Shown here: piece by piece, positions 8,778 through 14,965 of the stretch
Position numbering within the stretch: the first letter of the stretch is position 1
How the letters are laid out: every line of letters starts with the position of its first letter
Source of the DNA: Candidatus Nezhaarchaeota archaeon
GTDB taxonomy: Archaea; Thermoproteota; Methanomethylicia; Nezhaarchaeales; WYZ-LMO8
NCBI GenBank assembly: GCA_025059375.1
Contig: JANXDO010000001.1
Location: forward strand, 1 to 44,574
Direction: 5' to 3'
DNA: 44,574 nt
Made by a program: the position numbers and the translations under genes
Notes under the pieces: generated by a model
Database searches by the model: none
Seen by the model: the letters and a program-made list of their open reading frames with translations, nothing else
What the model was told of the DNA's origin: nothing

Positions 8778-9283
8778 CTTTGAATTATCGTAACGCTCTT
8801 AACATTAGGCACCTTCAATATATCAGGTATAACCTCTCCAGGTACAGGCCTCTCGGTTATAACAATCAATTTAGGATCGGGGTTTAAATCAGGGTCTTCT
8901 GCGTGTATCTGTCTTATACTTATACCAGCTTTAGCTAAAGCTCCTGCTACGCCAGCTATTATCCCCACAGCACTAGGCTCAGCTCTAATCTCTAACACTC
9001 CGTAATTGAATAGCGTAGCAACATCCCTGAGAAGAGCTCCTGCAGGTTTTAAGCGAGTAAATATCTTCTTTAGCACATCATCATTCATAATGTACTTCAC
9101 TGTCTCTCTTACAACGCGTCTATCTACGTCTAAAACTCTAGCTATCTTAGTATCAGGAACCTCCACATCCCCACAATATACTTTACCATTATCCCCTATT
9201 CTGAACCCATACTCAACTAGCAACTTAGCAACCCTTAGCTTTGCAGGAGCTTCCTCAAACTTCTTGGCTATACTCCTCCACAT
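8774..9283 (-). CDS. ACT-domain regulator of amino acid metabolism (COG2150-like)
   Basis: The 169-residue protein starts with a helix-turn-helix-like region (about 1-70, including TKIARVLDVDRRVVRETV). It ends in an ACT-type ligand-binding domain (about 95-165: VGIIAGVAGALAKAGISIRQI). This matches the archaeal family described as a regulator of amino acid metabolism, presumably sensing an amino acid. It is the first gene of the operon with tmcA and the ASCH gene, and its stop overlaps the tmcA start. The ligand and target genes cannot be told from the sequence. Confidence 0.8.
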   Translation of the reverse strand: MWRSIAKKFEEAPAKLRVAKLLVEYGFRIGDNGKVYCGDVEVPDTKIARVLDVDRRVVRETVKYIMNDDVLKKIFTRLKPAGALLRDVATLFNYGVLEIRAEPSAVGIIAGVAGALAKAGISIRQIHAEDPDLNPDPKLIVITERPVPGEVIPDILKVPNVKSVTIIQS

Positions 9284-9328
9284 AACTATATCCTAGAGGA
9301 GGGGGTACGTAAAATGCTTTAGCTTATC

Positions 9329-9594
9329 TTAAATCTCAATAATTAATTTAGTAGCATAGTCTACTCTAATCTGGACTCCTTGAGCATACAATCTTAACGG
9401 CAGCTCCACCAATTCAACGTTTCAAGTACCTGTAGAACCACTCACCTTATTAAGTGAGGTATTGACTAAACTCCATCTCCACGCCTTGAGCATGAAATGT
9501 CGAGGACCCCTTACTTTAGCTTCTCAGTTATTTGGACTTCCACATAGCTAATAACTTTCCTTAAGGCCCGTTTCAACTTAATTCCCTCATCCAT
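9329..9594 (-). pseudogene. possible decayed gene in the 9284-9744 gap
   Basis: This 460-bp gap has no intact gene, but the minus strand carries coding-like pieces in different frames. One piece at 9511-9594 is 27 residues (begins MDEGIKLKRALRKVISY). A piece reading EWFYRYLKR lies near 9417-9443. A last piece (9329-9421) reads ELPLRLYAQGVQIRVDYATK and runs to a TAA. The last two are one frame apart with a stop between them, as expected after a frameshift. A small inverted repeat CTCAC/GTGAG lies between them, near 9442-9459. I do not recognise the family, and chance cannot be ruled out. Confidence 0.25.
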
Positions 9595-9744
9595 AACTAC
9601 TCAGGACTAGCTATTACTTAGAGAGCAGAAACTATGCTCTTCTTAACTCTACACAACGCAATAACGAGGAAATTGGTGTTTTCTTAAGATTTCGTGAGCC
9701 AAAATCGATGTTTAAATAGTCTAAAAACGTGTGGTAAACAAAGT

Positions 9745-10470
9745 TTAACTTCGTTCTTCAGCCCCCTCCTTCGTCTCAGCCCTCCCTACAGCGTAGGCTT
9801 CTACGAACTTAACGATGCTTATCCCTGGTATGTATCGTGCAACGTCGAAGGCTATTCCTCGCTTAGCGTATTGAAGGCCTTCATACGTGAAGGCCTCCGG
9901 TGGCAGCTCTACTGTCAATACTCCATCGCTAGAAAGACTTATCTTAAACTTCTCCTTATCTATCCTCTTCATCCTCCTGTGGATGAGCTCTCTTATTTTC
10001 TCGTTTATGTCCTCAACCTTCTTTACCACCTTGACCTCACACACTATGGTTCTACCAGCTAAAGGGTGGTTGAAATCCAATATTACCCTCCCGCCCTCCG
10101 CCCTCCTTATTGTTGCAACACTGCCATTAATCTCAACTCTCGAACCAACACGCGGTGTAATCCCCCTCTTCGTTAAATCTCTAGCATTGACTATCTTAAC
10201 CTTACTAGGATCTCTAATGCCAAAAGCTTTGTCTGACGGTATCTCGATGACCCGGCTCTCTCCAACTTCCATCTTATAAAGTTCTTCCTCTACACCCTTA
10301 AGGATCCATCCCTCCCCCAAAATTACGAGTATTGGCTCGTATATGCCATCTTCCCTGTAAACCTTCTCCTTCTTGGCCACCTCCTCAATGGTTAAATCAA
10401 CCACCTCATTTGTATCCTTAACCCTCATCACATAATCTATTAACACAAAGTCTCCTTTCTGCAAGGGCAT
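9745..10470 (-). CDS. FKBP-type peptidyl-prolyl isomerase (SlyD-like)
   Basis: This 241-residue protein catalyses prolyl isomerisation and acts as a folding helper. The N-terminal FKBP core is visible (KGDFVLIDYVMRVKDTNEVVD, then ILGEGWILKGVEEELYKMEVGE). An inserted IF/flap-like domain follows (about residues 88-140), ending in DFNHPLAGRT, the usual signature of SlyD-like archaeal FKBPs. An extra C-terminal domain covers about 150-230. The ATG has GAGGGG 6 nt upstream. It is divergent from hypC and may share a TATA element with it. Bacterial SlyD assists hydrogenase nickel insertion, so a hydrogenase link is possible, but this protein lacks a histidine-rich metal tail. Confidence 0.88.
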   Translation of the reverse strand: MPLQKGDFVLIDYVMRVKDTNEVVDLTIEEVAKKEKVYREDGIYEPILVILGEGWILKGVEEELYKMEVGESRVIEIPSDKAFGIRDPSKVKIVNARDLTKRGITPRVGSRVEINGSVATIRRAEGGRVILDFNHPLAGRTIVCEVKVVKKVEDINEKIRELIHRRMKRIDKEKFKISLSSDGVLTVELPPEAFTYEGLQYAKRGIAFDVARYIPGISIVKFVEAYAVGRAETKEGAEERS

Positions 10471-10518
10471 CGTGACCCCTCAGCCGTTATTTTAGACAGG
10501 AAGTGGAAAACGGCTACA

Positions 10519-10526
10519 TTTATAAG
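10519..10526 (+). promoter_or_regulatory. TATA box of hypC, possibly shared with the FKBP gene
   Basis: TTTATAAG lies about 27 bp before the hypC ATG at 10550, the spacing expected for a leaderless archaeal transcript. The element is nearly palindromic. On the minus strand it reads CTTATAAA about 50 bp before the FKBP start, which leaves room for a short leader with the GAGGGG site. One box could therefore serve both divergent genes. Confidence 0.6.
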
Positions 10527-10549
10527 TTCTCCTCTTGAGCTTTATCTTG

Positions 10550-10783
10550 ATGTGTTTAGCAGTACCAGCTAAGGTTTTAGAGGTTAAAGGGGACAAGGCA
10601 ATAGTTGACTTTGGAGGAGTGAAGAGGGAGGTCATACTGAGCTTACTGAGTGACGCGGTACAACCAGGGATGTACGTCCTAGTTCACACAGGCTATGCAA
10701 TTCAAGTACTAGATGAAGAGGAGGCTCAGGAAACTTTAAAATTATGGAGAGAAATCGCGAAATCCATGAACATCGAACTTTAA
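10550..10783 (+). CDS. hypC: HypC hydrogenase maturation chaperone
   Basis: HypC binds HypD and carries the Fe(CN)2CO group during assembly of the [NiFe]-hydrogenase active site. The start is fixed at ATG 10550 because the family needs Met-Cys at its N terminus, and the protein here begins MCLAVPAKV. The remaining 77 residues show the usual small beta barrel and the VLVHTGYAIQVLDEEEA segment. The upstream TATA spacing suggests a leaderless message. hypD lies 650 bp downstream on the same strand beyond an opposing phosphodiesterase gene. No hydrogenase structural genes are in this window. Confidence 0.95.
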   Translation: MCLAVPAKVLEVKGDKAIVDFGGVKREVILSLLSDAVQPGMYVLVHTGYAIQVLDEEEAQETLKLWREIAKSMNIEL

Positions 10784-10815
10784 GCTTGGGCTAAGGTGAA
10801 CAGTCACCTTCAACT

Positions 10816-11373
10816 TTAAAGTTCAAATTCGTGTTTTATAACCCTAACACTTGAATCTTCAACTTCTTTTATCTGAATCTCAATTCTCCTTCCATCAACG
10901 TTCATGACTACAAAGCTTGGTATTAGAGTTGCCCTCTCATCACCACCCCAGGCACCAGTCGCAGAGCCTGGGTTTACTATCACTACCTTCTGCTCCTTAA
11001 TGATAACAGCCTCAGGATAGTGAGTGTGCCCTGTAGCTAGGATGTCAACCCCCAACTGCTTAGCTTTCAATGCAAGTTTGGAAACATCACCTCGAGGGTG
11101 AATTCCGGCACCATGGTACACGCCAATTTTCAGCCGCTCTACTTCAACAATTGCGTAGGGTGGAAGTTTAATATAATCCATGTTTCCTCTAACAACATAA
11201 ACCTTCCCCCCAAGTCCTTCTAGCCAAGCTATAACATCTTCGCTCGTTAAATCACCAGTACAGAGAATAACGTCATACCTGTCCTTCTTAACTTCAAGTT
11301 CTAGAGCCTCAGGTATCCAGTAAGCCCTTGATGGTATGTGGAAGTCACCTAAAATCAGTATCCTCGTAGCCAT
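10816..11373 (-). CDS. YfcE/MJ0936-type metallophosphoesterase
   Basis: The 185-residue protein has the motifs of the small two-metal calcineurin-like phosphodiesterases: GDFH near the N terminus (D10, H12), TGDLT, RGNMD, YHGAGIHPRG, GHTHYPE and NPGS. Relatives such as MJ0936 hydrolyse phosphodiesters in vitro, and the physiological substrate is unknown. The start is ATG (cat at 11371-11373). It sits on the opposite strand between hypC and hypD and has no obvious functional tie to them. Confidence 0.88.
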   Translation of the reverse strand: MATRILILGDFHIPSRAYWIPEALELEVKKDRYDVILCTGDLTSEDVIAWLEGLGGKVYVVRGNMDYIKLPPYAIVEVERLKIGVYHGAGIHPRGDVSKLALKAKQLGVDILATGHTHYPEAVIIKEQKVVIVNPGSATGAWGGDERATLIPSFVVMNVDGRRIEIQIKEVEDSSVRVIKHEFEL

Positions 11374-11433
11374 ACAGAGTTAGCATAAAGCTGAAAAGTT
11401 AAATTAATTTTTAGCTCAAAAGATAGCTAAGTT

Positions 11434-12582
11434 ATGACACAAATCATTGAAGCCTTTAGAGATGAAAAGGTAGCACTAGCTTTATCTAAGAAGATAGAAT
11501 CGCTCTTTAGCGAGCTTTCCATTGATAGGTTAATATTGATGCATGTGTGCGGCACACGGGACTAAACCCGGCCGACTCACGAATGGACCATATCGAGATT
11601 TGGACTTAGGAGTCTTCTTCCCAGGGGTCTTGAGGTGAGAGCTGGACCTGGATGCCCGGTCTGTGTGACGAGTGTAGCTGAAATTCAAGCTGCAATAGAC
11701 CTCGCCCTATCAAAAAAGGTTGTGTTAACGACCTATGGTGACATGTTTAGAGTCCCAGCCGCTAAGGACTCATCTCTCATGAGGGCTAAAGCTATGGGGG
11801 CTGATGTGAGGATAGTCTATAGCGTAGCGGACTCAATTAAAATAGCTGAAAAGTTAAGTGACAGGGAGGTTGTGCACTTCGCCATAGGATTTGAGACGAC
11901 AGCACCAACAACGGCTATAGAGCTAATTAAAGGTCCCCCGAAGAACTTCAGCATAATAGTTAGCCATAGATTAATACCACCAGCCATGGAACACTTGCTT
12001 AGAAGTGGTAATGTGGCAATAGGGGGCTTCATCTGTCCAGGCCACGTCTCAACAATAATAGGCTCAGAACCCTACGAGCCGATAGCTAGAAGGTACAGAA
12101 GACCCATGGTAATAGGAGGCTTTGAACCCCTCGATGTTCTAGCCTCAATACTCATGCTCCTTGAACAGATAAGAGATCGTAGATTCGATGTTGAGATAGA
12201 GTACTCAAGAAGTGTAAGGAGGGAGGGAAACGTGAAGGCTAAGAAGATTATGTGGGAGGTTTTCGAAACTTGTGATGGCGATTGGAGAGGTATCGGAGTG
12301 ATACCTAGCTCTAAACTTAGGTTAAGGAAGGAGTTTGAGGATTACGATGCACTCAAGCGCTTCAATATAGAGCTATCGGCTAGAGAAGAGATGCCTAAAG
12401 GCTGTAGGTGCGCCGACGTCCTAAAGGGCATAATTTACCCTTGGGAATGCCCTCTATACAATAAGGCATGTACACCAGTAAACCCTGTAGGTCCCTGTGC
12501 AGTCAGCATAGAGGGAGCCTGCCACATAGCCATGAAGCATGGAATAAGAGGAGCTGAAGACGTATTCTCCTCGGGACTTTAA
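11434..12582 (+). CDS. hypD: HypD hydrogenase maturation protein, split by a 21-nt mRNA intron
   Basis: HypD is a [4Fe-4S] scaffold that, with HypC, builds the Fe(CN)2CO group of [NiFe]-hydrogenase. Read without splicing, the frame from ATG 11434 runs 38 codons to Val38-Cys39-Gly40, then meets TAA at 11563-11565. The open frame that carries on begins only after this. Removing 11556-11576 joins ac (11554-11555) to t (11577) as ACT (Thr) and restores MHVCGTHEWTISRFG and a 375-residue protein, the normal family length. Other family residues follow: GPGCPVC with C67 and C70, and the C-terminal cysteine-rich cluster (CRCADV, ECPLYNKAC, GAC). The only defect in an otherwise well-kept gene is this insert. 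The 3' end overlaps the convergent aminotransferase by 4 bp. Confidence 0.93.
11556..11576 (+). other. predicted bulge-helix-bulge intron in hypD mRNA
   Basis: The outer exon helix is TGTG (11546-11549) with CACG (11578-11581). The central 4-bp helix is CGGC (11550-11553) with GCCG (11571-11574). The 5' bulge is ACA (11554-11556) and the 3' bulge is ACT (11575-11577). The inner intron helix is CGGG (11557-11560) with CCCG (11567-11570), closed by a 6-nt loop (11561-11566) that holds most of the TAA stop. Every base pair is Watson-Crick except one G-U at the outer end. Cutting after the second base of each bulge, as in archaeal tRNA splicing, releases 21 nt and rebuilds the conserved Thr codon. 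Confidence 0.88.
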
Positions 12583-13724
12583 GATGAAGAGAACACCTTT
12601 AGGGCAGCCTCAATTCCGGCCCCTACTTCAAGGTTATGTCCAAGCTCCTTAAGTGTACATTCAAGCGCACTTATGGTCGTCATAACGATAGATTGATCTA
12701 CAATCCCCATTGATCCTATCCTGATTATCTTGCCTCTCAGATCAGCCATGCCACCAGCTATATATATGTTGTACTTCTCCCTCATGATCCTTCTGATGTC
12801 CTCCTCTCTTAACCCCTTGGGTACTTCAAATGCTATTACAGTCCTAGACCTAAACTCTGGCTTCGCGTAGCAAGCTAAGTTCATGCTCTCAATTGCCTTG
12901 TAGAAAGCCTCAGCACATACCTTATGTCTCTTAATCCTATTCTCCAAGCCCTCTTCTTTAAGGAGTTTAAGAGCTTCATTAACTGCAGCAAATATTTGTA
13001 CTGCTGGTGTGAATGGTGTCTGCCTCCTTTCAAGGAAGAACTTTTTGTGGTACATGAGGTCGAAGTAATGGCTTCGTGGCCTCATCGACTTTATAACCTC
13101 CCATGCACGATCGCTTACTGAAACCATGCTCACACCTGGAGGTGCAGCTAAACACTTTTGACTTGCGGAGATGCAGAAGTCTATCTGCCACTTCCCTACT
13201 GGAAGTTCATCACCACCTAATCCCGATATCGCATCAACTGCTATCAGCGCTCCATGCTCATGAACTATCTCAGAGATTTTCTCTAAGTCCCTTACAACAA
13301 CCCCAGTTGATGTCTCATTGAACACTACGAAGACCAGCTTCACCTTCTCCCGAGCTAAGGCCTCCTCAATCTGCTCAGCTGTAACAGCTTCTCTCTCAGG
13401 TACCTTTATCGTAACGGTCTTCCCCCCATAGACCTCTACTACATCCTTTATCCTGTTAGTGAAGTTACCATAGAGCGGGACCAAGACCTTATCTCCTGGT
13501 ACTATCGTATTGCTAATAACACTCTCTATAGCACCTGTACCAGATGCGGTGAAGGGTATTACATCCCAGCTTGTTTGAAAATAGTACTTTAAGTTCTCAA
13601 GAAGCTCAGTATAGAGAGCTTCAAATTCTGGACCTCTATGATCTACTATAGGTCTGTTCATGGCCTCAAGGACCCTTGGGGGAACATTCGTAGGACCAGG
13701 TATCATTAATAGCTTGCTCATCAT
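12579..13724 (-). CDS. class V aminotransferase (serine-pyruvate / alanine-glyoxylate type)
   Basis: This PLP enzyme of the serine-pyruvate/alanine-glyoxylate aminotransferase group shows MIPGPTNVPPRVLEAM at the N terminus, FTASGTGAIE for cofactor phosphate binding, VDAISGLGGDELPV, and the Schiff-base lysine in SASQKCLAAPPG. Archaeal members can serve serine, glycine or phosphonate metabolism, so the exact substrates are unsettled. I place the start at ATG 13722-13724 because GGTG lies 6 nt upstream; two GTG codons 9 and 12 nt further upstream are alternatives. It converges with hypD with a 4-bp overlap. Confidence 0.88.
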   Translation of the reverse strand: MMSKLLMIPGPTNVPPRVLEAMNRPIVDHRGPEFEALYTELLENLKYYFQTSWDVIPFTASGTGAIESVISNTIVPGDKVLVPLYGNFTNRIKDVVEVYGGKTVTIKVPEREAVTAEQIEEALAREKVKLVFVVFNETSTGVVVRDLEKISEIVHEHGALIAVDAISGLGGDELPVGKWQIDFCISASQKCLAAPPGVSMVSVSDRAWEVIKSMRPRSHYFDLMYHKKFFLERRQTPFTPAVQIFAAVNEALKLLKEEGLENRIKRHKVCAEAFYKAIESMNLACYAKPEFRSRTVIAFEVPKGLREEDIRRIMREKYNIYIAGGMADLRGKIIRIGSMGIVDQSIVMTTISALECTLKELGHNLEVGAGIEAALKVFSSS

Positions 13725-13765
13725 GTGCGGCACCACACTTAACCGGCGCTATATTAGGACAATTT

Positions 13766-14416
13766 TTATGCTTTTCTCTTTCCACCAAAAATTCCCTCTG
13801 CAGCTTTCTTAGTCAGCTCTCTTAGCTTATCAACCCCCAAGAAGTGGGATGGCAACACCCTACCTGTCAGGGTTATAGCTACACCCTCCACCTTAAGTAG
13901 CCTCTTCTTAAACTCAATCCCCACTCTATAACCGCCAAGACTTAAGTCACTTCTAATAACTCTGTGGCATGGTACTAGGATTGGCCACGGATTTCTGGCT
14001 ACAGCATTACCGACAGCCCTATAAGCTTTCGGATTACTGATAACCTCAGCTATGCTCCCATAACACGTGACCAGGCCTCTCGGTATTACACTGACCACGG
14101 ACAGGACCTTCCTCATGAACTCAGTAAGACCTTCAGCGTTCAAGCTAAACTCGGATTTCGGACTTTCACCTTTAAGGTATAGGCTGATAAACTCGATTAA
14201 TTCTCTACCAACCCTCCTAATGAACGGAGTCATCTCAGATCTAAATCCGTAGCTTACCTTAGCTAAAACGAAGTCCTTAGCTTCTCTAACGGCCTCTCTT
14301 TCACTATCTCTGGGGAAGCTGAGGGATAGTACCATTTCATTCTCGTCAATAACAGTGGCAATCCACTTTTCAGCAACTCTACCAACGTATATGAACCCCC
14401 TCACCACTCTTGCCAC
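13766..14416 (-). CDS. ogt: O6-alkylguanine-DNA alkyltransferase (MGMT/Ogt)
   Basis: This suicide repair protein moves alkyl groups from O6 of guanine to its own cysteine. The active-site motif PCHRVI is present in a typical context (AVARNPWPILVPCHRVI), preceded by the DNA-binding helix region (GLVTCYGSIAEVISNP) and followed by GGYRVGIEFKKRLLKVEG. Its 216 residues include a normal variable N-terminal domain. The start is GTG at 14416. It lies just downstream of the aminotransferase start on the same strand but is probably transcribed independently. Confidence 0.93.
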   Translation of the reverse strand: MARVVRGFIYVGRVAEKWIATVIDENEMVLSLSFPRDSEREAVREAKDFVLAKVSYGFRSEMTPFIRRVGRELIEFISLYLKGESPKSEFSLNAEGLTEFMRKVLSVVSVIPRGLVTCYGSIAEVISNPKAYRAVGNAVARNPWPILVPCHRVIRSDLSLGGYRVGIEFKKRLLKVEGVAITLTGRVLPSHFLGVDKLRELTKKAAEGIFGGKRKA

Positions 14417-14540
14417 TGTTATACCCTCATAACTGTCTTAACATAGCTTGCACAAAAACATGGGTATTACCGTAAAAGCTTCCTTAACTTACCTGGAAAA
14501 TCTATTTTAAGTGGCTTAAGGTAACTCTTAACGAGTGAAT

Positions 14541-14631
14541 GGGCCCGTCGTCTAGTTGGTTAGGATACCCGCCTGACGAAGTCTATTCAGAACGCGGGTG
14601 GTCCCCGGTTCAAGTCCGGGCGGGCCCACCA
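14541..14631 (+). tRNA. tRNA-Val (GAC) with 14-nt intron
   Basis: Acceptor stem GGGCCCG pairs with CGGGCCC (14621-14627), the discriminator is A14628 and CCA is encoded at 14629-14631. The anticodon stem is CCCGC with GCGGG (14594-14598). The loop gives anticodon GAC at 14575-14577. An intron of 14 nt (14579-14592) follows position 37. The bulge-helix-bulge is canonical: central helix CTGA (14573-14576) with TCAG (14587-14590), and 3-nt bulges 14577-14579 and 14591-14593. A TATA-like TTTTAAG lies about 35 bp upstream. Confidence 0.95.
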
Positions 14632-14699
14632 CATAAGGTTTATCTCATCCTTTGGCAGTACTCATTTAGGTCACGATAGACCCCTAAGCAGTGGGAATC

Positions 14700-14948
14700 A
14701 TGAAGTTTAAGGTTCACGTAGAGGTTAAGCTAAAACCTGGCTTCTTCGACCCTGAAGGTGAAGCAACCAAGGAGGCTCTTAACGACCTAGGATATGAAGT
14801 ATATGATGTAAGGGTGAGCAAGGTGTACACAATTGAGCTTAAAGCCTCCTCAATAGAAGAGGCAAAGCGTTTAACTGATGAAATGTGTAGAAGGTTGCTT
14901 GCTAATCCGACAAAGGACACGTACCAAGTTGAGGTGAACCCTATCTGA
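14700..14948 (+). CDS. purS: PurS, small subunit of FGAM synthase
   Basis: PurS bridges PurL and PurQ in the multi-subunit phosphoribosylformylglycinamidine synthase of purine biosynthesis. The 82 residues match the family: FKVHVEVKLKPGFFDPEGEA, then ALNDLGYEVYDVRVSKVYTIEL and the C-terminal EMCRRLLANPTKDTYQVEV. I chose ATG 14700; a GTG 9 nt earlier is possible. It is the first gene of purS-purL-purQ, whose spacing (17 and 7 bp) indicates one operon. It begins 68 bp after tRNA-Val. Confidence 0.95.
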   Translation: MKFKVHVEVKLKPGFFDPEGEATKEALNDLGYEVYDVRVSKVYTIELKASSIEEAKRLTDEMCRRLLANPTKDTYQVEVNPI

Positions 14949-14965
14949 TCAATCCATATAGGAGA

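Noticed and set aside
11434-11640. hypD as a pseudogene, frameshift or recoded stop
   Set aside because: Frame is the same on both sides of the 21-nt insert, all catalytic cysteines remain, and the insert matches a canonical bulge-helix-bulge exactly at a codon-restoring position. The stop is TAA, so neither selenocysteine (TGA) nor pyrrolysine (TAG) recoding fits.
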